Shown: one piece after another, positions 1 through 8,408 of the stretch
Layout of the letters: each line of letters begins with the position of its first letter
Numbering within the stretch: the stretch's first letter is position 1
Source: Sphaerisporangium corydalis
GTDB taxonomy: Bacteria; Actinomycetota; Actinomycetes; Streptosporangiales; Streptosporangiaceae
Assembly (NCBI RefSeq): GCF_025506355.1
Contig: NZ_JANZYP010000002.1
Coordinates: 124,001-188,000, forward strand
Direction of reading: 5' to 3'
DNA length: 64,000 nucleotides
Program-made: the position numbers and the translations under genes
The notes under the pieces: generated by a model
Databases searched by the model: none
What the model saw: only the letters and a program-made list of their open reading frames with translations
What the model was told of the DNA's origin: nothing

Positions 1-1
1 C

Positions 2-703
2 GGCGGGCGCGGGCTGCCGGTGGACCACCTCGCCTGGCCGACGGCCGGGTTCGCGACGCTCGTGGTCGACACCCGGGGCCAGGGCGGGTCCAACCACGCG
101 AGCCCCGGTGCCACCGGCGACCCGGACGGCGGGGCCCATTCGCAGGCGCCTGGCATGATGACGCGGGGGATCCTCGACCCCGAGCGGTACTACTACCGGC
201 GGGTCTTCACCGACGCCGTGCGCGCCGTGGACGCGGCGGCGGCGCACCCGTCCGTGGACGCCGACCGCATCTCGGTCTGGGGCATCAGCCAGGGTGGCGG
301 CATCGCCCAGGCCGTGGCGGCGCTGCATCCGTCGGTCAAGGCCGCGCTGATCGACGTACCCTTCCTGACGCATTTCAGGCGGGCCGTGGAGATCACCGAC
401 CGTGACCCGTACCAGGAGATCGTGCGGTTCCTGTCCTCCCAGCGGGACACCGAGGAGCAGGTCTTCCGGACGCTCGCCTACTTCGACGGGCTGAACTTCG
501 CGGCACGCGGACGCGTCCCCGCCATGTACTCGGCCGCGCTGATGGACACGGTCTGCCCGCCGTCGACGGTCTTCGCCGCGTACAACCTGTGGACCGGGCC
601 CAAGGAGATCTCGGTGTACCCGTGGAACGGCCACGAGGGCGGGGGGAGCCGCCAGCGCGAGCTCCAGCTCCGCCACCTGCGCAAGCTCTTCTCGGTCGAC
701 TGA
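2..703 (+). CDS. Acetylxylan esterase / cephalosporin-C deacetylase family (5'-truncated by window edge)
   Basis: Carbohydrate esterase family 7-type alpha/beta hydrolase, expected to remove acetyl groups from xylo-oligosaccharides or related esters. The reading frame is open from base 2, so the true start lies upstream. Visible family marks are [13 protein letters not shown] near the left edge, DTRGQGG, the nucleophile elbow GISQGGG (Ser) near the middle, a late Asp region and the C-terminal His in NGHEGGG. About 230 of the usual roughly 320 residues are present. It lies head-to-tail with pobA (86 bp gap) and lacks the cluster promoter motif, so it belongs to the flank. Family call firm; substrate not determinable. 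Confidence 0.85.
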   Translation, partial: GGRGLPVDHLAWPTAGFATLVVDTRGQGGSNHASPGATGDPDGGAHSQAPGMMTRGILDPERYYYRRVFTDAVRAVDAAAAHPSVDADRISVWGISQGGGIAQAVAALHPSVKAALIDVPFLTHFRRAVEITDRDPYQEIVRFLSSQRDTEEQVFRTLAYFDGLNFAARGRVPAMYSAALMDTVCPPSTVFAAYNLWTGPKEISVYPWNGHEGGGSRQRELQLRHLRKLFSVD

Positions 704-788
704 CGCGAGGCCCCGGCGCGCAGGGCCGCGGGCCGATGCGGACGCGGTCATCGTTGTCCGGCTCAGCGCGTGGCAGGATGCTCCTCCT

Positions 789-1961
789 ATGCGCACTCAG
801 GTCGGAATCGTCGGAGCGGGCCCGGCGGGTCTGCTGTTGTCCCATCTGCTCCACCTGCGGGGCATCGAGTCGGTGGTGCTGGAGCGCCGTGGCCGGGAGT
901 ACGTGGAGAACCGGGTACGGGCCGGGGTGCTGGAGCAGGGGACCACCGACACCCTGGTCGAGGCGGCCGTGGGGGACCGGCTGCTGCGGGAGGGCCTGCG
1001 CCACCAGGGCATCGAGCTGCGGTACGGCGGCGCCGGGCATCGCATCGCCTTCGAGAAGCTGGTCCCGGGCCGGGCCATCACGGTCTACGGGCAGCAGGAG
1101 GTCGTCAAGGACCTCATCGCCGCCCGTCTGGCCGACGGCGGGGACCTCCGGTTCGAGGTGGACGACGTGGCACTGCACGCGCTCGACACCGACCGCCCGT
1201 ATCTGACCTTCGGCGACGAGCGGCTCGACTGCGACTTCGTCGCGGGCTGCGACGGCTTCCACGGCGTGTCGCGGCCGACGATCCCCGAGGGGGTGCTGAC
1301 GGAGTACGAGCGGGAGTACCCGTTCGCGTGGCTCGGAATCCTGGCCCGGGTGAAGCCGTCGGCCGAGGAGCTGATCTACGCGCGCACCGACCGGGGGTTC
1401 GCCCTGCACAGCATGCGCTCCCCCGAGATCAGCCGCTTCTACCTCCAGGTCGCCGCAGGCGAGGACGTCGCGAACTGGCCGGACGACCGGATCTGGGCCG
1501 AGCTGAAAGCCCGGCTGGAGACGGTCCCCGGCTTCGAGCTGGCCACGGGGGAGATCTTCGACAAGGCCGTGACGCCCATGCGGAGCTTCGTGGCCGAGCC
1601 CATGCGGTACGGCAGGCTGTACCTGGCGGGCGACTCCGCCCACATCGTGCCGCCGACGGGGGCCAAGGGCCTCAACCTGGCGGTGGCGGACGTGCGCCTG
1701 CTGACCAAGGCGCTCGCCCGCTGGTACGGCGACGGTTCGGCGGACCTGCTCGACGACTACTCGCGGGCCTGCCTGAAGCGGGTGTGGCGGGCGCAGCACT
1801 TCTCCTGGTGGATGACCACGCTCCTGCACACCTTCGAGTCCGACGACCCCTACGGCCACCGGCTGCAGCTCTCCTACCTGGACTACGTGACCTCCTCGGA
1901 CGCGGCGGCGGCGACGCTCGCGGAGAACTACGTCGGGCTGCCGTACGGCTCGATGGAGTGA
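789..1961 (+). CDS. pobA: 4-hydroxybenzoate 3-monooxygenase
   Basis: Class A FAD monooxygenase converting 4-hydroxybenzoate to protocatechuate with NADPH and oxygen, feeding the beta-ketoadipate route. The 390-residue length matches PobA exactly. Visible motifs are the N-terminal dinucleotide fold GAGPAG, the PobA-like ENRVRAGVLEQGT stretch, and the second FAD motif GDSAHIVPPTGAKGLN near residue 280. The ATG at 789 follows a weak purine-rich region. It differs from the two tailoring hydroxylases further right, which are 530-545 residues and RdmE-like. It probably serves aromatic catabolism rather than the polyketide, because no cluster-type promoter precedes it. Confidence 0.93.
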   Translation: MRTQVGIVGAGPAGLLLSHLLHLRGIESVVLERRGREYVENRVRAGVLEQGTTDTLVEAAVGDRLLREGLRHQGIELRYGGAGHRIAFEKLVPGRAITVYGQQEVVKDLIAARLADGGDLRFEVDDVALHALDTDRPYLTFGDERLDCDFVAGCDGFHGVSRPTIPEGVLTEYEREYPFAWLGILARVKPSAEELIYARTDRGFALHSMRSPEISRFYLQVAAGEDVANWPDDRIWAELKARLETVPGFELATGEIFDKAVTPMRSFVAEPMRYGRLYLAGDSAHIVPPTGAKGLNLAVADVRLLTKALARWYGDGSADLLDDYSRACLKRVWRAQHFSWWMTTLLHTFESDDPYGHRLQLSYLDYVTSSDAAAATLAENYVGLPYGSME

Positions 1962-2013
1962 ACCCCGTCTCCACGATCCGTACGGCAGCCCGACGCGTAC
2001 CTTCGCGAACGGC

Positions 2014-2748
2014 TCAGAAGCCGCCGTCGACCGTGACGGTCTCGCCCGTCACGTAACGCGCCAGGTCGCTGGCGAGGAACAGCACCACGTCGGCCACCTC
2101 GTCGGGCCTGCCGAGCCGTCGGAGCGCGATCAGGGAGCCGAGCCGGCGCTGCTGCTCGGACGGCTGCCCGGGCGGCTCGTCGGTGTCGATGACGCCGGGG
2201 GCGACCACGTTCACCCGGATGCCCTTCGGCCCGAGCTCCTTGGCCAGCGTCCGGCTGAACCCGATGAGGCCGGACTTGGCCGCGGTGTAGTGGGAACGGC
2301 CGGGCAGCCCGCGCAGGGCGGCGGCCGAGCCGATGGTGACCACCGACGCCCCCTCGGTGAGCAGGCCGAGCGCACCGCGGACGACCAGGTAGACGGCCGT
2401 GAGGTCGTTGGTCACCACCCGGTGCCACTCGTCGAGCGTCAGCTCCTCCAGGGTCTGGTCGCCGATGACGCCGGCGTTGTTGACCACGACGTCCAGGCCG
2501 CCGCGCGCGTGGCAGTGCTCCATGAGCTGCGCGACGTCCTCGGGGCTGCTGACGTCGGCGCGGACCACGGTGTGGTCGCCGCCGATCTCCTTCAGCTCCC
2601 TGGCGAGGACGGCCGCGGCCTCCTCGTCGGAGCGGTAGCAGGCCGTCACGCTCGCCCCGGCACGCGCCAGGGTGTGGGCGACGGCACGGCCGATGCCGCG
2701 GGTGCCACCGGTGACCAGGGCGTTCTTGCCGGTCAGGTCGATGCTCAC
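2014..2748 (-). CDS. SDR ketoreductase (FabG-like), polyketide-type
   Basis: A 244-residue short-chain dehydrogenase, NADPH-dependent, likely to reduce a keto group of the polyketide chain or aglycone. It shows the Rossmann motif TGGTRGIG at the N-terminus, NNAG, a catalytic Ser and YTAAK, and the FabG-type ending ETVTVDGGF. The GTG start at 2748 has GGAGG just upstream and overlaps the stop of the methyltransferase gene (GTGA), so the two are translationally coupled. It is the last gene of the operon 4283 to 2014. It is clearly related to the second cluster ketoreductase at 23404-24162, so the cluster has two such enzymes. Position of reduction unknown. Confidence 0.88.
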   Translation of the reverse strand: MSIDLTGKNALVTGGTRGIGRAVAHTLARAGASVTACYRSDEEAAAVLARELKEIGGDHTVVRADVSSPEDVAQLMEHCHARGGLDVVVNNAGVIGDQTLEELTLDEWHRVVTNDLTAVYLVVRGALGLLTEGASVVTIGSAAALRGLPGRSHYTAAKSGLIGFSRTLAKELGPKGIRVNVVAPGVIDTDEPPGQPSEQQRRLGSLIALRRLGRPDEVADVVLFLASDLARYVTGETVTVDGGF

Positions 2749-3803
2749 GACGTCCTCCTGCACTCGAGCACGCTCCAGGCGCCGGCCGACGGGCTGTCGA
2801 GCAGCTCGAACCCGGCCGCGTCGAGCAGGCGCCGCCACTCCCACAGGTCGCGCTCGCGCCCGCCGAAGCGGAGCATCATGTCCAGGTCGAGCAGCTTGGC
2901 GTGGTCCCACTGGTTGGGGGGGCCGATGACCTGCTCGGCGATGAACAGGCGGGAGTGCTCCCCCGCCGTCATGGCGGCCCGCACGACCGAGAGGATCTGC
3001 AGCGCCGACTCGTCGTCCCAGTTGTGCAGCACGGCCTTCAGCACGTAGGCGTCCCCGCCGGACGGCACCTCCTTGAGGAAGTCGCCGGCCACGAACTTGG
3101 CCCGGCCGGCCACCCCGAGGTCGGTCAGGGTCTGCTCCGCCTCGGGCGCCACGGCCGGCAGGTCGAACAGCAGGCCCTCGGCGAGCGGCGTCCTGCGCAG
3201 CAGCTCGCACAGGAAGTGGCCGCGCCCGCCGCCGACGTCGACCAGCAGCGAGAACCGCTCGGGCTGGATCTTCTCGGCCAGCCCACGGGCGGTGACCCGG
3301 CTCATGTGCTCCATGGCCCTGTCGAAGAGCGCGCCGCTCTCCTCGTGGCTCTGCAGGTAGTCGAAGAACGGCACGCCGTAGATGTGCTCGAAGGCCGGCC
3401 GTCCGGTGCGCACGGTGTGCAGCGCCTGGGTCAGGGGCGCCCCGACGAGCTCGCCGCCGTTGAACAGCACGATGTCCAGGACGCTGTCGGGGTTGTCGCG
3501 CCGCAGCATGTCCGACAGCGGGGTCAGCGTGTACGTGCCGTCGGGCAGTTCCTTCAGCAGTTCGACGGCCGTCGACGCGCGCAGGACCCGGGCCAGCGAC
3601 TCGGCGTGGGAGCCGGTGGCCTCGGCCAGCTCGGCGACCGTGCGAGGCCCTCCGGAGAGATGGTCGGCGATGCCGAGCTGCGCCACCAGGTGGACGACCT
3701 GGGAGACGCGCTTTCCGCTGGTCAGCAGCAGCAGGCGGGCCGCCGCGGGAAGCTGTCCCGTAAAGGGTGCCCCCACGATTCCCACGGGTGGTTTGTTCTC
3801 CAT
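2745..3803 (-). CDS. SAM-dependent O-methyltransferase (TcmO/DnrK family)
   Basis: A 352-residue methyltransferase with the layout of polyketide O-methyltransferases: an N-terminal helical winged-helix dimerisation domain (about residues 25-110) and a C-terminal Rossmann domain with the SAM motif VDVGGGRGHF near residue 190. The conserved LKAVLHNWDDE segment supplies the usual His and Asp/Glu active-site region. The expected role is methylation of a phenolic hydroxyl of the aglycone. The ATG at 3803 follows AAGGGA and lies 15 nt from the upstream DUF1772 gene. Its stop overlaps the ketoreductase start. Substrate position not predictable. Confidence 0.9.
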   Translation of the reverse strand: MENKPPVGIVGAPFTGQLPAAARLLLLTSGKRVSQVVHLVAQLGIADHLSGGPRTVAELAEATGSHAESLARVLRASTAVELLKELPDGTYTLTPLSDMLRRDNPDSVLDIVLFNGGELVGAPLTQALHTVRTGRPAFEHIYGVPFFDYLQSHEESGALFDRAMEHMSRVTARGLAEKIQPERFSLLVDVGGGRGHFLCELLRRTPLAEGLLFDLPAVAPEAEQTLTDLGVAGRAKFVAGDFLKEVPSGGDAYVLKAVLHNWDDESALQILSVVRAAMTAGEHSRLFIAEQVIGPPNQWDHAKLLDLDMMLRFGGRERDLWEWRRLLDAAGFELLDSPSAGAWSVLECRRTS

Positions 3804-3818
3804 CGGTCGCGGTCCCTT

Positions 3819-4283
3819 CTAGAGGAGCGCACTGGCGCTCGCCGCAAGATTGATCACCAGTCCGAGCACCGCGAGCGCGGTGCGCACCGCGTTCCACGTC
3901 CTCCACCGGTAGCGGGGGTCGCGCCGGTCGAAGTCGGCCGGAAGCGTGTCGGGGTCGAGAGAAATCAGCCACTTGTTGATCGGCACGTTCTTCGTCAACG
4001 AGATGACCATCACGCAGCCGACGGTCACCGCCGCCGCCGCGTACAGGGCGTGCCCGGTGGCACCGGGGGTGCTCCAGGCGAGCACCACGTCGACGACCGC
4101 CGTGAGGGCCAGCGTGACCGGCATGAAGGGGTCGTAGCGCTGGGCGAGGAAGCCGTGCGCGTGGACGTACCTCGCCGGGGGGAGTGTGAGCAGAAGCGGT
4201 ACGCCGCCAAGGACGGTCGACAGCAGTACGCCCGCCGCCAGCCCGTTGCTTGTGAGGGCGATGAGCATGAGGACTGTGGTCAC
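3819..4283 (-). CDS. DUF1772 membrane protein (anthrone-oxygenase-like), copy 1
   Basis: A 154-residue integral membrane protein with about four hydrophobic segments and the DUF1772 marks PPARYVHAH and KNVPINKWL. This family includes proteins described as anthrone oxygenases in fungal pathways, so a role in oxidising an anthrone or hydroquinone intermediate is possible but not shown. The GTG at 4283 follows AAGGTGG. It is first in the operon DUF1772, O-methyltransferase, ketoreductase, under the promoter at 4317-4360. A divergent paralogue begins at 4452. Confidence 0.8.
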   Translation of the reverse strand: MTTVLMLIALTSNGLAAGVLLSTVLGGVPLLLTLPPARYVHAHGFLAQRYDPFMPVTLALTAVVDVVLAWSTPGATGHALYAAAAVTVGCVMVISLTKNVPINKWLISLDPDTLPADFDRRDPRYRWRTWNAVRTALAVLGLVINLAASASALL

Positions 4284-4316
4284 CTCGCCACCTTTCCTAC
4301 GACCGTGTCGGTCTAG

Positions 4317-4360
4317 ACGATCCACACCCCCTCTCGAATCCGCCTCGAAAGCCGCTGAAG
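4317..4360 (-). promoter_or_regulatory. SARP-type promoter of the DUF1772/O-methyltransferase/ketoreductase operon (three boxes)
   Basis: On the minus strand three 7-bp boxes (CTTCAGC, TTCGAGG, TTCGAGA) sit at exact 11-bp steps (4 bp between boxes). They are followed by 9 bp and the -10-like hexamer GATCGT at 4317-4322. This is the spacing repeated at 14 other starts in the cluster. The predicted transcription start is near 4310, giving a leader of about 25 nt before the GTG at 4283. Confidence 0.75.
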
Positions 4361-4375
4361 GCCGTCCCATGAGTC

Positions 4376-4408
4376 TTCGAGGAGCATTCGAGCCGGGCGC
4401 GCGAGCAT
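4376..4408 (+). promoter_or_regulatory. SARP-type promoter of the second DUF1772 / SchA-CurD operon
   Basis: TTCGAGG at 4376-4382, 4 bp, TTCGAGC at 4387-4393, 9 bp, then GAGCAT at 4403-4408. The boxes are in sense orientation for the rightward gene, and back-to-back with the leftward site at 4317-4360. Confidence 0.75.
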
Positions 4409-4451
4409 GCCCGTACAAGGGAGTCCCGAACGGAGGGAAGGTGAACGGAGC

Positions 4452-4907
4452 GTGCTGGCGGAGGTTGTGAGCGTCGTCGTCCTGGTGGGTGCCGGTATCA
4501 CCGCCGGTGTGTTCGTCGCGGTGGCGGTGAGCGTGCTGCCGACACTCATAGCGATGCCAGCGGAGAGGTACGTCGAGACGCACCGGATGCTCGGCAAGGG
4601 CTATCACCCGCTGATGCCCCTGCTGGTGAACGCCACGATGCTGCTCGACATCGCCCTGGTAGTGCTGGTCGGCGGCGCCTCCGGGCCGTGGTTCGCCATC
4701 GCGGCGGTCCTGCTGCTCGGCAGCCAGTTCGTGTCGCACCTGTGCAACGTGCCCATCAACCGGTCGCTGCACAAGATCGACGTGACCGCGATCCCGGCCG
4801 ACTGGGCCGACCCCCGCCCCGAGTGGCGCGGCTGGCACCTGCTGCGTACGGCGATCGCGCTCGCCGCGCTGGTCGCCACGGGCGCCGGGGCGGTGCTGCT
4901 CCCCTAA
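4452..4907 (+). CDS. DUF1772 membrane protein, copy 2
   Basis: A 151-residue membrane protein paralogous to the divergent gene at 3819-4283. It shares the MPAERYVETH-like motif and the CNVPINRSLHK motif between hydrophobic segments. GTG at 4452 is chosen because in-frame upstream codons fall around or close to the predicted promoter and transcription start; purine-rich GGAGGGAAGG precedes it. It is followed 69 bp later by the SchA/CurD gene on the same strand. Function is inferred only from family: possible membrane-associated oxygenation or electron transfer to a polyketide intermediate. The pairing with copy 1 suggests a heteromer or two successive substrates. Confidence 0.78.
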   Translation: MLAEVVSVVVLVGAGITAGVFVAVAVSVLPTLIAMPAERYVETHRMLGKGYHPLMPLLVNATMLLDIALVVLVGGASGPWFAIAAVLLLGSQFVSHLCNVPINRSLHKIDVTAIPADWADPRPEWRGWHLLRTAIALAALVATGAGAVLLP

Positions 4908-4976
4908 CGGTTCGCGGGCCCCGCGTGACGGGAGCCCGGGACGGACCAACGTCAACCCGAGGAAAGAAGGAGTGCC

Positions 4977-5735
4977 ATGGCCTTCGCCGCCATCACCTAC
5001 CGAGTCAAGCCCGGGTACGAGAAGGAGATCGCCGAGATCTTCGACCCGGCCAACTTCAAGCGCGCCGACACCCCCAACGTGCGGAACGACCAGGGCGGCC
5101 AGTCGGCGCGGATCCTCGGCACCGGCCTGTTCATCCAGGACGACATCATGGTGCGGGCCATCCAGTACGACGGCGAGCTGGAGGACGTGGCGCGCCACAT
5201 GGCCTCGCAGCGCGGCGTCCGGGAGGCCGAGGAGCGCATCGCCCCCTACCTCGCCGAGGAGCGTGACACCTCCAGCGTCGAGGGCTTCCTGTCGTACTTC
5301 AGGAAGAGCACCATGCTGTGCGTGCAGCAGCGGACGATCCAGGACGTGCCGGGGGCCCAGCTCGCGGCGCTCCGCTACCGGGTCAAGCCGGGCTTCGAGC
5401 AGGAGATCGCGAAGGTCTTCAGCGAGGTCCAGGCCGAGGCGCGTCCGGCGCTGCGCGACCAGGCCGGCCAGGAGGTCGGGCTCATCGTGGCGGTCGCCCT
5501 GTTCGTCAAGGACGAGTCGATGATCCGCGTCGTGCAGTACGACGGCGAGCTGGACGACGTGGCCCGCTACATGGCCGCCAGGGGCGGGCGCCCCGACATG
5601 GAGCTCAAGCTGGCGCCGTACATGGACGAGGACCGGCACGTGGAGACGCGTGAGGACTTCCTGGCCCAGTTCAAGAAGAACACGATGCGGCGCATCTCGA
5701 TGCTGTCGGCGGCGAACCGCCCGCCGGCCGGCTGA
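4977..5735 (+). CDS. SchA/CurD-domain protein with two tandem repeats
   Basis: A 252-residue protein of the SchA/CurD family, found next to type II PKS genes for spore pigments and aromatic polyketides; its biochemical role is not established. Two homologous halves are visible. Residues about 1-115 carry AITYRVKPGYEKEIAEIF and FIQDDIMVRAIQYDGELEDVA; residues about 125-240 carry ALRYRVKPGFEQEIAKVF and FVKDESMIRVVQYDGELDDVA. AAGGAG precedes the ATG. It is cotranscribed with DUF1772 copy 2 and ends at a strong terminator. The ferredoxin-like ABM fold is a plausible guess, which would make it a cyclase or oxygenase helper. Confidence 0.85.
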   Translation: MAFAAITYRVKPGYEKEIAEIFDPANFKRADTPNVRNDQGGQSARILGTGLFIQDDIMVRAIQYDGELEDVARHMASQRGVREAEERIAPYLAEERDTSSVEGFLSYFRKSTMLCVQQRTIQDVPGAQLAALRYRVKPGFEQEIAKVFSEVQAEARPALRDQAGQEVGLIVAVALFVKDESMIRVVQYDGELDDVARYMAARGGRPDMELKLAPYMDEDRHVETREDFLAQFKKNTMRRISMLSAANRPPAG

Positions 5736-5750
5736 TCCGCCACCCACGCC

Positions 5751-5785
5751 GAAGGGCCCGGTCGACCTGGTCGACCGGGCCCTTC
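5751..5785. terminator. Perfect 16-bp stem terminator after the SchA/CurD gene
   Basis: GAAGGGCCCGGTCGAC (5751-5766), loop CTG, exact reverse complement at 5770-5785. It lies between two convergent genes and could stop both directions. No strong T-tract. Confidence 0.85.
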
Positions 5786-5794
5786 GGGCGTCGG

Positions 5795-5817
5795 GGCGGT
5801 GTCGGGGGAACACCGCC
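5795..5817. terminator. Second hairpin downstream of the SchA/CurD gene
   Basis: GGCGGTGT (5795-5802) pairs with ACACCGCC (5810-5817) around a 7-nt G-rich loop. It sits just after the main terminator and before the end of cydB. The remaining bases to 5920 show nothing else. Confidence 0.55.
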
Positions 5818-5920
5818 GGCGGCGGGGGGACGCCACCCAATCACTTGCCGACGCGCTTGGAGGAGACGTACTGGGGCGCTGGACGGGAAGGACGCCGCCC
5901 AGCGCTGGGGGCCGGTGGCG

Positions 5921-6883
5921 CTAGAAGAACACCACCGAGCGCTCGCCGACCGGGTGGCGGAACGTCCACCACATCCACGCCTGCGCGAGCAGCAGGACCG
6001 GCAGCACGGGCAGGGCGATGCCGCTGAGCAGCGCGAGCGAGTCGGCGTCGCCGATGCTCTCCTGCACGGCCGAGCCGGTGCCGGCCAGCGCCACCAGGGC
6101 GGGGGTGGCCGCGGCGACGGCGGTGAGCGCGAAGGCGCGCCCCGGCCGCTTCCCGGCCGTCCGCGCGGCCAACGCCCCCACGGCGAGGCCGAGCAGGACC
6201 AGCGCGATGGCCGGCACCGGCCGGCCGACGGCGTCGCGGACGCCGCCCGACACCGCGCCCACGACCGCCGCCAGCGCGACGGCGATCAGCGCGGGCCGTA
6301 CCAGGACGGCCGCGAGCTTGGTCGCGCGCTCGGCGGGCTCGCCGGGCACGCGGAGCGCGACGAAGGTCGCGCCGTGCAACGCGAACAGCAGGACCGTGGC
6401 GATCCCGCACAGCAGCGTGAACGGGTTGACCACGTCGAGGAAACCGCTGCCCTGGTCCGCGCCGGGGAGACCTTCGAGGATGTTGCCGATCAGCAGGCCG
6501 AAGGCCAGCGCGAAGCAGACGCAGGCCACGGCCAGGACGCGTTCCCACAGGTCGCGCCACCGGTCGGACGGGCGGCGGCTGCGGAACCAGATCGCGGCGT
6601 CCCTGGCGATCCACGCGGCGAGCATCAGCACGACGACGGACCGGCAGCCGCTCAGCAGCCGGGTCTCGAATACCGGGAAGGCCCCGGTCAGTATGCCGAT
6701 CGTGGCGATCAGCCAGACCTCGTTGGCCAGGAAGAACGGCCCGATGCCGGTCAGCACGCGCCGCCGCCCGGCGGGCGTGCCGGAGAGCCTGGGCAGCAGC
6801 ATGCCGGTGCCGATGACGAATCCGTCCAGCAGCGACCAGCCGCCGAGCATCAGGATGAGAACGGCGAGCCAGACGACGTCCAT
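5921..6883 (-). CDS. cydB: Cytochrome bd ubiquinol/menaquinol oxidase subunit II
   Basis: A 320-residue polytopic membrane subunit of cytochrome bd, the quinol oxidase that reduces oxygen to water without proton pumping. It begins with MDVVWLAVLILMLGGWSLLDGF, typical of CydB (WxxLxGFxLG region). It keeps ANEVWLIAT and FTLLCGIATVLLFALHGA, and has about eight or nine hydrophobic segments. It lies 96 bp downstream of cydA in the same operon. It is embedded inside a polyketide cluster, between SARP-controlled units, yet has no SARP box. Likely roles are respiration or redox balance during oxidative tailoring. Confidence 0.92.
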   Translation of the reverse strand: MDVVWLAVLILMLGGWSLLDGFVIGTGMLLPRLSGTPAGRRRVLTGIGPFFLANEVWLIATIGILTGAFPVFETRLLSGCRSVVVLMLAAWIARDAAIWFRSRRPSDRWRDLWERVLAVACVCFALAFGLLIGNILEGLPGADQGSGFLDVVNPFTLLCGIATVLLFALHGATFVALRVPGEPAERATKLAAVLVRPALIAVALAAVVGAVSGGVRDAVGRPVPAIALVLLGLAVGALAARTAGKRPGRAFALTAVAAATPALVALAGTGSAVQESIGDADSLALLSGIALPVLPVLLLAQAWMWWTFRHPVGERSVVFF

Positions 6884-6979
6884 GTGCGCATCTCCTCGGG
6901 GGCGGCTCGGTGGGCGGGCGAGGTGGGCGGGGGAGACGTCCTCCCCGGCCGAGCGGGCGGGAAGGACTCTCTCCCTGGC

Positions 6980-8245
6980 TCAGTAGGCGGGGGAGACGGT
7001 CTCTTCACGGCGTTCCTCGCGGTCCAGGTCGGCGACGGTGCGGCCGAGAACCGCGCCGTCGGGGCCGAGCCTCGCGTACTTGGCGATGAGCAGCCAGTCG
7101 GTCACCGCGCAGATGACGTACAGCAGGGTGAAGACGACCAGGGACACAAGGACGGAGGCGAAGGACAGCGACGCCACCGCGTCGGCCGTCGTGAGCCGGC
7201 CGTACACCGCCCAGGGCTGCCTGCCGACCTCGCGGACCACCCAGCCCGCCACCACGGCGGTGAACGGGATGGGGATCATCCAGGTGAGCAGGCGCAGCAC
7301 GAGGCGGCGGCGCTCGATGAACCGGCCGATCAGCAGCAGCACGAAGATCAGGCCGATGTACTGGTACAGCTCGCCGACCGTGAGCATCCAGCTGAAGAAG
7401 CTCTTGACGAAGGCGGGCGGCGATCCGGCGGCGGCCAGCTCGGGCGGCACGGAAGCGCCGAGCTCCTGGAGCTTGCCGGGGTTGATCGCGGCCAGCTTGG
7501 TGGGCTGGGTGGTGGCGAGCAGGTCGGTCTGGCCGAAGCCCATGATGCTGGTGAACCACGCGGCGAAGAACGCCACCAGCAGGCCGAGGCGCAGCGCGCG
7601 CCCGTGCAGGTCACGGTCGCCGGTGTCCCGGCGCAGGTGCCAGGCGCTGACGCCGGCGATGAGGTATCCGCCCAGCAGGAGCGCGCCCGGCACGATGTGC
7701 TTGAGCGCGGAGGTGGCGCTCGGGTTGGTGAGCACCGCCGACAGGTCGGCCAGGCGGGCGACGCCGTCGCGCACCTCGTCGCCGACGGGGTGCTGCATGT
7801 AGCCGTTCGCCACGATGATCCAGAACGCCGAGACGTAGGCGGTGATCGTCACCAGGTAGAACAGCAGCAGGTGGACGGCCTTGTTCATCCGTCCCCAGCC
7901 GAAGATCCACATGCCGAGGAACGTCGACTCCAGGAAGAACGCGACCAGCGTCTCCATGGCCAGCGGCGCGCCGAAGACGTTGCCGGTGTAGGCGGTCAGC
8001 CCTGTCCAGTTCATGCCGAACTGGAACTCCAGCAGCAGGCCGGTGATGATGCCGACGGCGTAGTTGATGACGTAGATCTGTCCCCAGAACTTCGTCATCC
8101 GCTCGTGGATCGGCTTGCCGGTGATGGCGTACCGCGTCTGCATGAACGCGATGTACGGCGTGAGCCCCAGCGTGACGATCACGAACAAGAAGTGGAAGCT
8201 GGTCGTCACGGCGAACTGCAGCCGTGCCAGGTCGAGCACCTCCAT
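6980..8245 (-). CDS. cydA: Cytochrome bd oxidase subunit I
   Basis: A 421-residue haem-carrying subunit of cytochrome bd. It shows MEVLDLARLQFAVTTSFHFLFV with the high-spin haem ligand His near residue 18, the FFLESTFLGMWIFGW helix, and the quinol-site motif GRQPWAVYG followed by a short Q-loop. It is on the short side for the family. The ATG at 8245 lies about 27 nt from a CTACATGTAG palindrome, suggesting PadR control rather than SARP control. The cydD/cydC assembly genes are not in the window. Confidence 0.93.
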   Translation of the reverse strand: MEVLDLARLQFAVTTSFHFLFVIVTLGLTPYIAFMQTRYAITGKPIHERMTKFWGQIYVINYAVGIITGLLLEFQFGMNWTGLTAYTGNVFGAPLAMETLVAFFLESTFLGMWIFGWGRMNKAVHLLLFYLVTITAYVSAFWIIVANGYMQHPVGDEVRDGVARLADLSAVLTNPSATSALKHIVPGALLLGGYLIAGVSAWHLRRDTGDRDLHGRALRLGLLVAFFAAWFTSIMGFGQTDLLATTQPTKLAAINPGKLQELGASVPPELAAAGSPPAFVKSFFSWMLTVGELYQYIGLIFVLLLIGRFIERRRLVLRLLTWMIPIPFTAVVAGWVVREVGRQPWAVYGRLTTADAVASLSFASVLVSLVVFTLLYVICAVTDWLLIAKYARLGPDGAVLGRTVADLDREERREETVSPAY

Positions 8246-8270
8246 GATCGCCCCCTAGAAGCATATGGAT

Positions 8271-8282
8271 TCTACATGTAGG
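8271..8282. promoter_or_regulatory. PadR-type operator upstream of cydA
   Basis: TCTACATGTAGG contains the perfect palindrome CTACATGTAG at 8272-8281. The same core occurs before the multicopper oxidase at 42561, and near-matches lie before both padR genes. It probably overlaps the cydA transcription start. Confidence 0.65.
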
Positions 8283-8331
8283 AGAAAAACCTATCCTACT
8301 CGCAGGGGCCTGGAACAGTGATCCAGATGTC

Positions 8332-8364
8332 TTCGATCCCCCTTTGAGACCTGTCCTGGATGGT
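8332..8364 (+). promoter_or_regulatory. SARP-type promoter of the exporter/rmlA operon
   Basis: TTCGATC (8332-8338), CCCC, TTTGAGA (8343-8349), 9 bp, then GATGGT (8359-8364). One box is degenerate, but spacing is identical to the other cluster promoters. The leader to ATG 8409 is about 38 nt and includes GGAG. Confidence 0.65.
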
Positions 8365-8408
8365 CGGACGCACGCGGCACCGATTCGACGATTCGCCCGG
8401 AGCGTCCC

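Noticed and set aside
2014-3972. A single long leftward reading frame of about 650 codons as one fused protein
   Set aside because: Only the 3' part encodes a real SDR; the rest runs in the wrong frame through the methyltransferase gene, which has its own good start, stop and motifs.
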